From Fratercula arctica (taxonomy: Eukaryota > Chordata > Aves > Charadriiformes > Alcidae), in NCBI GenBank assembly GCA_947846985.1, contig CANTUZ010000001.1, positions 112,981,757 to 113,045,756 of the forward strand: a stretch of DNA of 64,000 nucleotides, written 5' to 3'. Positions 36,136 to 49,299 of this stretch are shown one piece after another. A model generated the notes under the pieces. That model made no database searches, was not told the DNA's origin, and worked only from the letters and a program-made list of their open reading frames with translations. How positions within the stretch are numbered: the stretch's first letter is position 1; each line of letters starts with the position of its first letter. The position numbers and the translations under genes were made by a program.

Positions 36136-39100
36136 TTACAAGGTAACGTGTTGCTAAATAGTGTTACTTTGTTGTGAAAAGGTCTGCCAGTAGTACAGCC
36201 GGATCTTTTCAGATTCCTTTTCTGTCATTTTCTGGTGGGATTCATTCCTCGTAAAAACAGAAGCAGAACAGATGGCTGCTGCTTCTTCACTGGGGCACCT
36301 TAAGGTTTTTTTTCTGCTTATTTTCAGAAAGAAAGCAGTACCAATAGGGACAAAGAAAGGTACAGTTTATGGGTCCTTTATCTGTTTCTTTCCTTGCTCA
36401 TTAAAAATTAGGACCTTGGTCATATTTGTACTTTAAAATAGGAGGGAAGATAAACAAGATGTATCTTTGTTTTGATGTCTTGCTCTTTTGCTGAACTCTT
36501 CTACTCCTAACCTCTGAGGAAATAAAAACTGTGATCTAAAATGTGCTATGGCTTTGTGTAAAATAGCTCACTTTTGTAATGTTAGACTTTCAAAATCCGT
36601 CTTTGTTTGAGTATTGAGGTTACCAAGGAGGTGCATACTTTCACCCTTTTATAGATGAAAGTGTGCTAAGCAGGAAGACATATTTTACCCAGTCTTGCAG
36701 ACTACGTCCCTGCTTCATTACTCACATTATTCTCTGTCTGACTGTTCTCTAGTTAAGGTGATGTAAGAAGAGTTCATTCCAAAGATATTTCTTGCTGTTC
36801 TGTCTTTGCTACTCGAGCGGGAGTTCATCACCACAAGATGATGCAGTGCCACATCAACACACAATGCCGAGGCTCCCAATGACAGTCATAAACGCTTTCC
36901 TATCATGTTATGTTTGAACCACTTCTTTTGAGAGCCTGTAGAAGAATTCAGAAAAGCTAATGCAACTCAGGTCAGCTTATGCTATTTCCCAGGTTTTTAA
37001 GCCTGGGTGAGCTTGGACTCATCCTCCAGATCGATGCGTCCTAAAGCGTATATCATTTCTTTTTAAAAAGTGAGAGGATTTACTGTCCAAAACATGTCAG
37101 CAGCCTCACTGCTGAAGAATTCAAGAGGTGCAGTTCATCTGTGTTTAACAAAATGTGCAGGCAATGATGTTGTCAATTTGTAATGAAGTAAGTTAAGGGG
37201 TCTGTATGCAATCTATCAGTGAATTGCAGCTTCCCGAGAGGATGGTTTTTCACGTGGTCAGGAATAAAGCCATTTTGCTGGAAAAAATCACACCCCTATT
37301 AATATAGATTATCTCTTTCAGATTGTGACAGGATCTTCCCCTTTCTCCTAAGACAGTCAAATAGTCTACATCTATGTTTATGTTCTCAAACTTGTGAGAG
37401 AGTAGCAAAGGCAAAGAGCAAATGGCAGTGATATGAAAATGTCCTTATTCATTTTATGTGCTTTGTAACAATTTTGAAGAAAGATATTCAGCCAGTCATA
37501 TTTTGTAGCAAGTTCCTATTTTTTCTTCTAACTACCAACAATAAACAGATTTTTTTTTTTAATGTCAAACTGATCAAGGAATAGTAGATCAGAATCATCC
37601 TTCAAGACGTAATAGAGGCGATAAGGATTAATTTCTTATTTTAAAATATGGAAATTACTCTCCTTGTCTGAGAGCAGTATGTCATCCAACCATCCCCCCA
37701 TTACCACCGTTTAACTTATGATAAAAAGGGCCTTGCATCTCTCTATATGGGCATGACATGAAGGAGACCTATTAGTAAAGATTTAATAGACCTGGAATAG
37801 AGGGTAATAGAAATTGAATTGGTGTAATTTATGTGGTACTGGCAACAATATGATCTGAGAATCATCAAAGGTTTTCCCTTCTGTGGTCGCTTGAAATGAA
37901 TGGGTATTTTCAAGTCATGTTCCTGCAAGGTGTGTACTGTCAGTGTGTTTTTTTCAGACTTGCTCTGGAATTTTGTGAGTGTGTGTATTTAATCTGAAAT
38001 GTTGGAAGGCAAACGTTTAGCCAGTATTTCTAGTGAATGGTAGCATATATGATTGCACTGTTGCTTAACTCACGTTCTTTTCTTCCAAATGCTCCCTCAT
38101 TAATATTTGAATCTGTTGTCCGGTTCCCACTTATTTGACAGAAAGTGTGAGTATCAAATATGTATAAATTCATGGGTATTAGGAGTAGAAAAAAAGTGAT
38201 CTAAACTTATTCTGCAACTGCGAGAAAGGTAGGTAGAATTTTGTTTTTCTCCACTTAAAGAGTCAGAGACTGACCAGGCAGCTGAGATAGGAGACTGAGG
38301 CAGCTAGTCAACTCATGCAGAGCTCCAGACCGGGAGGGTAACTCCCACTTGTTTCTTAGCCATCAGGAAAGGACAGAAGGAAGATAAGAATTTTTGTAAA
38401 AGGGAAAAATTAATTACTGTGATATAAACAGGATGGATATAACTTCTTGGGAGTTCAGGCTTCAGAACAACCAACTAAAAAGTCACGAATAGCTAGCACT
38501 TTAAAAACTTCCTGCATGTTCAAGAAACAAAATTATAACAGGCTGAACGCCAGGCTCGGTCCTGAGCATACATACATACCAACAGTTACCTAATAGTCAG
38601 GGTTTGTCCGTAATAGGCTGCATCTTGGCCTGGTGTAGCAGATACAACTGTGTCCATTCCAGTAACGTTAACTTGCTTATGTAAGGAGTTAATTTGGCCC
38701 CACGATTCTAGGTGTAATGAAGTTCTGCACCAGGCCGCAGAAGTATATCATAGGCAAAGAGGAAAATGCTCTCTTCACTGGAGCTCAGCTGGAACTTTAT
38801 TATCTCTGTTGAAGTGAACACAAGCAAGTGCTCGCTGTGAGGTGGTGTTTATTCCCAGAGTAAAAATTAGTTTAAAATCTTGACTCACTATAAAGACAAA
38901 ATGAAGAAGAAGAAAACTTTTGTTCAGAAATTTTAAGCAATTTCTGAACAGACTAGAAAAAAAAATGATCCGTTGAATACCCATGTTAATAATGTAAACT
39001 GTCTCTACATGTAAAATGAGTATTTTGACCATGTAAGGGTGAGCATTTTTATAAAAAAAGAAGTAGAGCTGAAAGATTGTGCAAGTAATGAGAATCTCTC

Positions 39101-40028
39101 CCACTGCTAAAAATTCCTTGGGGGTAAAAATGCAGTAAAGAAGAAAATCAACACCGTTAAATAGACTAACTTACTATTTTATGCTTAAAAACAATGCCAG
39201 GTTTATGAAAAAGTGCAGTAATGTGACATGGAAGTCTTCCTTAGGCATGTCAGTAATACCAGATTGCAGCTCTTTGGAATTGAATAATGGGCTTCAGCAG
39301 TCATTTTTTGAAGTACTGTACATCAGAGACAGATAGGGTTTTTTATTAGAACAGGAAGTGGAACTTAAAAGCATTAAAATGAATTATGGAAAATTTTACT
39401 TCTCATCTGGGGAGATTGTCTTTACGAGATTAAAATAAAACAAATCTGATGATAGTTTTCTTGGGATCTGTGCTGCATTTGGCTATGGTATCATGTTTTA
39501 TAAGACTTTTATGTGTTCAGTGTGTGAATGGAAGCCTTGTGATGGTGATTTAGTAGGATGATGATAATGTTGGAGACTTCAGGGAATTATTCACAGTCAT
39601 TGGTCTTAAACCATGATTCCAGAATAAACGTGCTGGAAGTTGAGTGTTTTGGATGAGATTTGCCTAACTGGGGCCCTGGCTGGGATCAGGAGTTACAAGA
39701 TGTATTTTCAGTTAGACAGTAGGCTTTTAGCATACTTTAGTACCTTTTGAGAATAGTACTTATATGTTCTTTTTCACTATACCCCTTGTGAACATCTATT
39801 TTTGTCTGAATTATTTTTGTAAAGCTGAGACCATGATATAAAAGATGTACAAATTCATAGGTTAAATACAAGTGCCTTATGCTCACGACAGTCAGACCCT
39901 TTTCACTATTTACCACCAAGACTTTCCATAAGAAAAGAATTTCTGGCAATTGGCCATACTTTAAATGGTGCTTGACATCAAGAATTGAGTTTTGCATCCG
40001 AATCCTAAAGCAAATGGACTCCTCGATG
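36136..40028 (+). other. CADM2: CADM2 downstream intron, 36.1-40.0 kb
   Basis: Intronic sequence with no recognisable exon. Bases 38540-38760 are somewhat GC-richer (CCAGGCTCGGTCCTGAGC and TTGGCCCCACGATTCTAGG) and may be a decayed repeat, but I cannot name it. Confidence 0.5.
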
Positions 40029-40125
40029 TTAATTACTTGCCCAAGGCGCTGAGGCAATGAGTTTCAAAGCTAGGATGAGAACACCAGGAGTCTCTGGCTT
40101 GTAAGTACCCTGTTAGACAAGGTAT
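40029..40125 (-). repeat. MIR/CORE-SINE-like ancient repeat fragment
   Basis: AATTACTTGCCCAAGGCGCT then GAGGCAATGAGTTTCAAAGC, TAGGATGAGAACACCAGGAG and TCTCTGGCT follows the order of the reverse complement of a MIR-type SINE: ACTTGCCCAAGGTCACACAG, GTGGCAGAGCTGGGATTAGA, ACCCAGGAGTCCTGGCT. Several blocks agree in order and spacing, which makes chance less likely than for the other SINE-like calls. Confidence 0.58.
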
Positions 40126-40463
40126 TCTCCTAAATGTCAAATATTGGTTTATAGAAGTAACTGATATAACAATAATAGTGCATTGTTTTTGATTGATGAG
40201 TCATATTTGTTTATATGCAAGACCTAGGAATTACTTACAAAGTTTCTGTATTAAGACCCTTTTTTTCATAGGCAGTTAAACACAGCATGTCAGTCCTTTT
40301 GTCTTTTGAGGTAATGACTTGAATCTTATTCTGTAAGTGTCACCAGGAGAATAATTATCTTTGCGTTACTATTCAAAAACAGAGTTTGGTTGATTTCTTT
40401 TAACTTGACAGCCATGTTTCTTTGGTTCAATAAATGTTATCAGGCATTCTTTGGCTGCTCCTA

Positions 40464-40575
40464 TTGCATCAACTTTAATTAGTTTTTGATTGCTGTTAAT
40501 TTCACAGCTTTTTCTCCTTAATAAATTGCATCAAAAATGCTTTAGTTTTTTGTTGCATCAAGTTTAATTAGTTTT
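40464..40575 (+). repeat. Dispersed pair of 23-bp direct repeats plus a third partial copy
   Basis: TTGCATCAACTTTAATTAGT plus TTT at 40464-40486 recurs at 40553-40575 with one change (C to G), and the shared TTGCATCAA also occurs at 40526-40534. TTGCATCA is the reverse complement of TGATGCAA, the C/EBP-ATF composite (CARE) core; TTTAATTAG is a homeodomain-type site. Whether these are functional sites or an old local duplication cannot be told from sequence alone. Confidence 0.7.
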
Positions 40576-41712
40576 GTGCTTTGCTTACTCTATTTCGCTT
40601 GCTCTTTTTAAAGGAGCTCCCCCACAGCTTCTTCCTCTGAATATACCTCTGAGTCACCGATTCTGATGTTGATGATTAAAGGAGATTATAGAACCTCTGA
40701 TCATTGAACCTGTCTCTCTCTAGAACTGTGAGAGTGCTCCTGTCTCAGCAGGGTACACTAGTGAGTGTGGTGCTTGAGAGGAAGGTCACCAATGGGCTTT
40801 GCATAATGGTGTGATTTACAGTGTGTTTTTACAGTACATTGGGAGCAGAATTCTTCAATTCTGATCTAAAGAAAGACAAGCTGCAAACTTTAAATGCAAC
40901 ATTTCTTCTAAGCAACTCAGAACAAAAGCAATGTCATTAAAATGAAAGTCTATGTCCTTAGGAGGGTAATACGCAAGTGAACTGCTTAGATAGCTTGTGA
41001 AAGTGATAGGCCTGTGCCGTTATTCTTTAAGTATAATCAGTATAAGTGGCTTTTGGGAAGGACACGTTTTGTGGGGAGAGTGATAGGACACTTGATGAGA
41101 ACCACGAATTCCCACCCTAACGATCTTGTCCTAAGTAACTTAAGTTCAAATGCATAGACTTGGAATTAGACCCTGGCATTCTGTAGCTTTCCTGACTCAC
41201 TACTTTATAGGTAAAGTTTGCTTCTTTCCAAGCTCCATTTAACCCATTTTATGGTGGAAAGATGTCATTTTAATCTCACTCCTGGCATCATCTTTAAGTC
41301 TCTGTAGTCCTTGTTATTCTCTTCACCTTTGCATGGTTTCAGTGAAGATTTCTGTAGGACTCCAGATTTTGAGTGATGAGTGTCATAAAGGTCCTCAAAA
41401 AACATCAAGAGGGAAGATTTCAGTAGGCTGCTTCTCTCTGTAGAAGAAGGTGGGGATTTCAAAGAGACAAAGAAGGCAGAAGCCATAGCTGGGAAAAGAA
41501 TTGAGGAATGAAGAAGGAACATAGATGGCTTCAAAGGAACTCAGAAGAAGATCGAAAAGAACACTACAGGACAGGAAAAGAGATCGTCTTAATACACTTT
41601 CAAGCACATTAGGTTTCAGTAGTAGACAGACTTCACAGTTAAGATACCATACTTACTTACCAAAGTAAGAAACTGGCTTGGGGAAAACTGGTAATTACAG
41701 AAAAAAGATTTT

Positions 41713-41830
41713 ATGCTTAAGACACTGGGTTAGGATTCACGAAATGGGGTTTTAATTTCTCTCTCAGTCAAAGGCCTCTTATGCAACCCTTGGTAAGAAA
41801 GATGGAGTATCATTTTCAAAAATACCTGGG
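41713..41830 (+). repeat. MIR/CORE-SINE-like ancient repeat fragment
   Basis: CTTAAGACACTGGGTTAGGA, TTCACGAAATGGGGTTTTAA, TTTCTCTCTCAGTC, TGCAACCCTTGGTAAG and AAGATGGAGTATCATTTTC follow the order of a forward MIR-type SINE (gained base pairs around the GGGTTC box, then the TGTGACCTTGGGCAAGTCAC block, then the AAATGGGGATAAT block). It is in opposite orientation to the copy at 40029-40125. Confidence 0.45.
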
Positions 41831-42676
41831 TGCTGAGAGAGAAGAGACACGTAAGCAAGTTAAATGTTTAAGAAAGACTTAAGCAAGACCATAAAATAGC
41901 ATTTAGTGAATTTTAGATGTCTAGAATTGGATAGGGGCATACCTTTTTTACTGGAAAGCTCACAAGATGGCTAGATTTCTACATCTGTTCATGTCCTGAG
42001 CTACCTCAGCTTGAGCAGCTAAGCCCTGCCAGTACCCAAAGCCAGGTTTAAGTTTTCTGAGTAACCAGTCCCTCTCTCGCTCTCATAAATGAACAAGATC
42101 CTTGCAAGAGGTATTCATGTCTCATCTGTTTTTTGTTTTAACGGAGGAAATGGTAGTGCTTAGCCTTATTTCTGTAACATTTCCATTGTTCAAACATTAA
42201 ATCAGCATTTTAAAAACATCCTACCTCAATGACTTAATGTTCAATGCCATCTTCAGTCTAGAAGAGTCCAAATGTACATTTTTAATTTCTCAAATATGAT
42301 CCTTGACCATCAGGTAAAAACTTGTGAGGGCTTTGGTCACTTCTTTAAGAAAAAAGTCTATTGTCTGTTTTCAGTAACAAGTGCTCTTGCATCTATCTTT
42401 CATAAAGCTGTGAGAGAATGAATGTTCAGGGGTTTTCATAAGCTTTTATGTGTTTTTATATGTTTTCAGCATGGGGGCAGGGATTAGATTGCCGTTTAGG
42501 AACCCTTACCTCTGGATGTCTAGGGAGACAGTCTTCAGGTGTGGTTTCCATTTTGGCAAATAAGCAATTTTGGAAATATGACCATCAGTCTTTCTCAGCT
42601 TCTGTATGCTGCCTATGGTTTGGAGGATCTAAGTTTTCCCTTTTCCTATCTCAGTTTTGCCTTATATTCTTATTTT

Positions 42677-42722
42677 ATATATGTGTGTGTGTGTATATAT
42701 ATATATATACACACGCACATGT
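42677..42722. repeat. Compound TG/TA/CA microsatellite, self-complementary
   Basis: A (TG)n tract passes into (TA)n and then (CA)n-like sequence. The TG arm is therefore complementary to the CA arm across an alternating TA centre, giving a potential long hairpin or cruciform. Confidence 0.9.
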
Positions 42723-43407
42723 GCTTATTATACCTCTGAGGGCAGGGTCTCTTCCTCTTTGTTAGTGTATTGTGACCCTAAATTAAAGATGTAGTTTTAG
42801 GTAATTGTATAACAACCAGAACAAGTAGTAATTGTAATTTTCCTAGCAGCAGGCTTTGAGGCTGCTTTGCTTTATTCAAGTGGAAAGTATGTAGCGTATT
42901 GCATGACCTGTAGCAAATTTAATAATATTGGTTTGCTTCCCTTTCAAAGTTCTTTCCGAGTTTCTGTAGCTAGAGTCAGAAAAGATACATTCTTTATTCC
43001 ACATATGAGACTTCAAAAGTAACATTTTTTTCTTGTGAATTTATGAGTTTCCATCGTAGTCTTTTCCTTAGCAACACCACGTATAAAATTATTGCCAATG
43101 TTTCAGATTGCTGACTTATTCTGAACAATGCCTACTTTTTCCTAAGACCCAATATTTAAAGTGTATAACTGCGATTTTGGAAGTCGTATTATTACCATAA
43201 AATTTAGTTAGCTTCTTGTAGCTTCCAGAGTCCAAGAGCATTTTGCAACAGACATGTATCTTAGAAATGAACGGATTGTTCACGGTAGCTTTCCATATAC
43301 GTCTAGCAACACTCCTATGAATCAAGTGCGGAGGTAATCAGATGTGTGGGAGTGACCTCCACGGTGCTTGATAGCAGTGTAGGTTATTCCAGAGTTAGCT
43401 GACATCT

Positions 43408-43410
<3 letters not shown>

Positions 43411-43439
<29 letters not shown>
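43411..43439 (+). repeat. Poly(A) tract, 29 bases
   Basis: This is the longest homopolymer in the window. It could be the tail of a retrocopy, but the 300 bp upstream shows no recognisable LINE, SINE or gene sequence and no flanking duplication was found. Confidence 0.95.
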
Positions 43440-43441
<2 letters not shown>

Positions 43442-45029
43442 CAATAAATCTGTAAATAATAAAAAAGAAAATAAAGAGCATGATGTACTCTGTGTTTAAA
43501 GTTCCTTCTCAGAATTCTAATTCCAAGTTGCTAGCTCCTAATGTGTCCTGATGCCACACAGGTGTTGCTTAATGGTGGTTTCTCTATCACAGGCCTTTTG
43601 AAATGTGATCACTCTCCATCAGTAAGATTTTCAGGTTTAGTCATGTCACTTTTCATTGGCTTTCTACTTTTTTCCCCTTCCTTGTTAAATGGGTTCATCG
43701 GCCCCATGATCAGACACAGCATGCTGTCTTTTTCTCAGAGGATATTTTGGCTGTGTGTTGCACAAATTCTCTTTTGTTAATGAAATTGGGTAAATAACTT
43801 GTGGGCATTTTAATGCAGCAATTTGATAAAGTTATTAATTGCAATGCTTCCTGTGAATTTACAATGCATGTTAAAGGTCACAGCTGCTTGCATATCAGAG
43901 ATTTTTCTTCTTTATATATATACTGGACCAATATTCTCTTTCTGAAAGGCACGGTAGATTTGACTATAAAAAAATATTTTCCCAAGGCAGAAGGAAATTT
44001 GTGGGTCACATGCAAGGAAACTAGGTTATGGGATAAACTGATGTTTGATGGAAACAATCAAGCAGCAGTCGAATGCTCAAGGTGTATATTTTCTAATTGG
44101 GGATTATTATTTGTGGTGTTTTCACCCCAAAACCAAACAGGGTAACAAGTGGAAAGGCAGTGGGCTAGAGAGTGTTCTTGTTTGTATTACTTGAAAGCTG
44201 TACATGCAGATACAAAATTCTTTGATCTAGTGTTCTACTTTGGGAAAATATATTTAGGGGTTTAGGAATAGTTCAAGAGTACAACTCTTGACCTTCAACT
44301 TATGTCAAAGCAGCTGGGTGCAGCACAGACAAGATAGCAAGTGAAATCTATTGTGTTCCACGTATTTGGTAGCCAGCACTAGGGCATGTCTAGATGGTGG
44401 TGCACCCACCCAGTCCTCAGTCAGTGTCCACATTAACGTCCCCCACTATTTAAGATGTGGGACTGTTCCTAAAGTCCAAGACAAGCCCAAAGCCCACCTG
44501 CCTGCCTTCTTACAGCCATATGCCAGTATGGAACAAGTAGTCCCTGTGCTAAGGGACAGAGTGACAGCAAGCTGCTGCTTCCTTCCTTCTCTAGGATTCA
44601 TCCAAAGCTTTGTGCTTGGGGCTGGTTATGTTGAAGATTAAATAAATCTAGCCTGCTGCGCAAGCTCGGGCCTGCCTTCAGATTGTGGTACAGATATATG
44701 TCATAGTCATTAATAATTGCAATGAGTACAAGTATAAGAAAAGAAGGTAGGTGGCACTTGAAGCATAACATGACAGTTGATTTCAGAAGACCACTCTCTT
44801 CAGCGTCCGTGCAACTGCGGTTCCTCTTCCAGTGGCAACATCAGTAGATGGATAAGCTTGGACATCGTTAGTCCTTTTTGACATGTCTTTCATCCCACTC
44901 TGGTTAATTGATTAATACTGTAGAATCCAGCAACGTACTAAATCTAGAAGGAATCAGACTGCTATCTTGTCTGACAAGTAATGCAGAACTATAATGAGTG
45001 ATATACTAAAATATATAGCAATCTAAGCA

Positions 45030-45061
45030 TTGCTTTAAAACATAGTTGCTTTAAAACATAG
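45030..45061 (+). repeat. Perfect 16-bp tandem duplication
   Basis: TTGCTTTAAAACATAG occurs twice in direct tandem with no mismatch. Confidence 0.95.
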
Positions 45062-48000
45062 GGGGAAGACATCTTATTGTTTCCTCAGTATCCAGTACAA
45101 TTAAAACAGTACTTAGATAAAACTAAATGAAATAACATTCTTCACAAACACTTAAAATTGTGATCCATGAAATACAAAACCATAACTTAAAACCCTAGCT
45201 TTATCATACTTTTAATTATAAAATTTTCATATTGTCTGGACACCGCTAAGTTTAAAGGCTTTTGTATGAAGCTTTGCACTGATTGCTCAATTCCAGCAAC
45301 TCATCATTAACTAATGTAAGTTAGTTAGTAAGAGTGAGTAATGCTTATTATATTATTTCAAATGTGCTTTTGAAAGAGCTCTTTAGTAGTTGGTTTTCTA
45401 GGTTTTTTTCCAGCATGCTTTTGAGATGGGTAATAATTTGAGATAAGAAATACTCAAAGACACTGTAAATACAGCATCAAAAGTATTTACAAAAACAACG
45501 ATGTGCTTATTTCCCTGAAGGCTGTTTCTGGGGGTTATAGTGGCATCCTTTTTTTATTTTGACCAGTCATAATGTGCGGAGTTTATTTTTCCCCCTACGT
45601 TTCTAAACCTTGGCATTACACACATTTCTTGTACAAACAGGATCAGAAAGGTTTTCTTGGTTTTTATTTGTAATGGAAAGTTTAGCCCTTTTTATTACTT
45701 TCACTATTGACTCTTGATGTGTTCTTGTCTCTGCAAATACTGCTGAAATAGCTGTTGTCATCCTTTCTTTCATATGTTTTGGCTGGACAGGTGCTTTAGG
45801 GTCAAATGATAGCTCATTCAGCCAAAACTATGGTAGCAGCAATTGCCAGCCTCAGGCCAGTTCTTGCAGTTTATATTTTCAGGACTGCAATCTGTGATTA
45901 CTTGTAGTTCTTAAACTTTCACCAAACATCAATGCTGCAGTGCTGCTCCTTGTTAAAAGAAAAAAAATTTAGAAAGCTCTGGTGATATCCTTCCTCTAAA
46001 CCAGTACCTGTTAGCTATGTGCTCAGGGATGCGGAGTGTAAGAGAAATGAGTACACACTCATATTCCGTGGTGTTTCATGGCTGAGTTTGATATGGTATA
46101 ATGTAGCTGTGTCCATGGTCGGGAACTGATTAAACCTCAGTGATTTACAGGATGTCAGGGTTCTGCGCTGACACAAACACCTGATATTATCAGCTGCTGT
46201 TTATGGGATTCATTCATGGGATCTCGAGAAAGTTAGTCCACAGGAGATGACAGTTCAGTGAACTCAAACATGCCTTGTGTGTTTCCTTCTTATGTTGACA
46301 AATTCCTCTTTTCATCTGGTAAGAAATTTTGCAGATTTGGATTTTAAGAGGACTTTGAATAAGATAAAGGAAACGAGAAGATCTGGATGCATAGGGCAGC
46401 CAGAAGCAGGAAGAGGCAGCATTCATGCTTAGTTGAATTTGCTGCGTCAGCGTGGATGACAATAGCAGTACCTGTCATTAAAAAGTATGCCAATTCTCAT
46501 TGAAGAAGTAATGAATAGAGCAGGCTTTTTTAAAAAGTTCTCTTCAACAGTTTCAATATTTGGTCCTCCTACTAAGTATCAGCAGAACGTGGAGGAACTG
46601 ATTCTACTACTGTTACTTCAAATGAATCGAGTCTTTAAAGTGGATTGTGGTCTCGGTTTTGGCTGGAAGAGTAACATGGGCTGGTTGGACATAGAATACT
46701 AGTATACTAGAAAACTAGTAGAATACTACTAATGCTAGAATGCAGTATGCATAAAATAATCCTCAACATTTTCTATTACAAAAAAGTTTATATAACTTCT
46801 GATAAACCTGTCCATTCTTGTCTGTGGGTCGTTTTCAGTATTTGCTTTTCTTTTTTTTCATTGTATGTTATTTTATGTACTGCCACAATGAAAAGTACCA
46901 TCTCTGAGAACAGTGATAATTAAAACAGAAACTGTTAAAAGGAGAAATGTCCTACCAGCTGCTGCTGTAAGTAGATTGTGACCTTGTTAAACTCCACAAG
47001 TAAAAGCTGCAAGTAACAAGGGTTTCTTTCTCTGGAAGTGTTAATCATGGGAAGGGTTTCTTTCCTAAGTGGTTTAGAGAGGCTTACCTGTCTTTTTAAT
47101 TCAACTTAACAATATTCTTAAACTGATTGACAATAACATTTCATTACCTTTAAATATGTGATAATGAAAACTTCATGTAGGTTTATGCCTTGGGCTACAT
47201 CTTAAAATATCCAGATTATTGTCATATTTGCCATCTACCCTGATGCACAGTAACAGCGTGCAGAGTATGCTTTCTTTACTGATGTTCTTGCTGCCATTTT
47301 TCATTTTATCAACCCTTCATAAAAAGGAAAGGATATCACACAGTTTGTTCTTTCATCTGTCCAAGATTGGTAGATGGTGAACTGTCTCAAATTTGGAAGT
47401 TGATTGGAATTGAGAATTCAGAGTATTGCCTAACTTTTACACCTCACTGCAGGACTCAGTTCCAATATTCTTCTGAGCTCACAAGCTATTTCATTGCAAT
47501 CTTTCCCTCTTCTGCCATGAAAAATGGTTATCTGAATGCGAAAACCCGTATTGCCTTATGTTTCATTGCCATTTTAAAATCCCCGTGATTGAGTGTTATT
47601 CCCAGTTATTAAGTGAATCATACAAATCATATTAGACATTATCTTTAAATAATTTTATTTTAAAATATACTATTTATTCATTTATTGTATGGCATATTCA
47701 TTTTAATAACAAATAATATCAATATTTTTAATGCATTTTACAAAATCAAGAGCAGATGTTTATAGAAAAGAAAGACCCCCAAATGACCCTATGTGTACTT
47801 CAAAAATGTATGGTTCAATTCTAATTTTAAAATAATTCTTTAGACAGGCTCATCAGGTAGTTGGAAGGGAAGGTGTATCCACCGAACTCAGTAGGATTAC
47901 GTGTTTATACCCTAGTCCTGAGACTTTAGCTTATAAAATCCTGACCCATTTTCAATTACAGTTCTTGAATTCTGAATTTCCCCCTATTGTCAGCTCAAAT

Positions 48001-49299
48001 AGGGAGAGAATAAATTTAAGTTTATGCACTTTTCCCTCTGAACTCACTTTTTTCTTTTAAGAAAAAGTATCAAAAGAAATTTCATCTTTGCCTCATCCGT
48101 TCACATTTTGTACCAACAATTTAGAGATAGTAAGGCTTTCCTAGTCTAGTGAATGAGTCATTGTTGTAATTTCCCAACAAATCATGTAAACGAAATAGTA
48201 TTTTTACAGTCATTAATATTTTAAGTGAACAGAAGCTTCATAATTAAATGGACCATTTTCTTTTCTTACAATGTGCATTTCCTTAAGATTTGTTACTAAA
48301 GTTTACTAAACTAGATTAAAAAAAAGTAATATAACTCACAAAGGATATTTGAGAAGTTTACTACTCAAATTTTAGTTTGTTGTTATAGTATTGCTTAGCT
48401 TTACTGAATGTTGTTTCTAATTTGTTGACTCTTGTTAAGTTATTTTGTCATAAATGTGGTGACTGTCGTCACTTTCAAGATTAATATGCACGAAAAGTAG
48501 GCAAATCTATGCTACAGTGACATTGCTCTGGGGCTATGAAGGATTTTGTGACTCAGTTATCATCTTTGGGTAGAGTTTTTTTCCTAGAACTTTAATATTT
48601 CAAGTTTATGTGCCCATTTTCATGTTCTTACAGTGATAACAGGATACCATCCATATGAGTAGATGTTTGCATGATGTGCCTAGAAAGACTGACACAGCTG
48701 GCTTGGACCTTATCCTCTGCCATTAAATAACTGTCAAAACATCTGCTTCCCAGCTGACTGAGATTTAAAATGAAGACCATTCCATAAGCTTTTCCAAAGC
48801 TTCATTCTTTCCATTGTATGAATTGCACTAATATACCTCAGTTGAAAATACTTGCCCCTGAAGCACTCAGGAACAATGACTTTAATTTTTGTAAGGACTT
48901 TAAAAAATTTTGTTATGTGTCAGTAAAACCTGCGTGACTCATTAGGACTTTAAAAAGTAGCAGCCATTGTATTAATGGAATTTTTACTTCTAAATACAGA
49001 TAAAATAGGAATATTTTATATTTATCCCTCCTCTTATTTTAGTATTCTGCAACCTCATGTAGCCTCTGTATGGAAATTAGTGTGCTTCTAACATCTGGAT
49101 ATCCAAAATTTAGACACAGTTACAGTTTTACAGAAAAACTTTCCAGTTGGGCTGTACGTAGACTCGGGTATTCTGCATTCTTAATAAATACTCAAACAGC
49201 CCAGCATTAATTTCAAATGCAAAAAGATCCCCCCTTCCTCCTTTTCAGAGATAGCTCTGCAAATATCTTATCCCTTTTGCCTACTTTTTAAAAAAATCC

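Larger units (their letters stand above)
41831..49299 (+). other. CADM2: CADM2 downstream intron, 41.8-49.3 kb
   Basis: AT-rich intron with the listed microsatellite, poly(A) and 16-bp duplication. An AT-rich palindromic cluster of CTAG-containing words lies at 46696-46735. Bases 47600-48450 are very AT-rich. No coding or RNA gene seen. Confidence 0.55.

Noticed and set aside
43100..43439. A retrocopy ending in the 29-base poly(A) tract.
   Set aside because: The upstream 300 bp resembles no LINE, SINE or mRNA I know, and no flanking target duplication was found.
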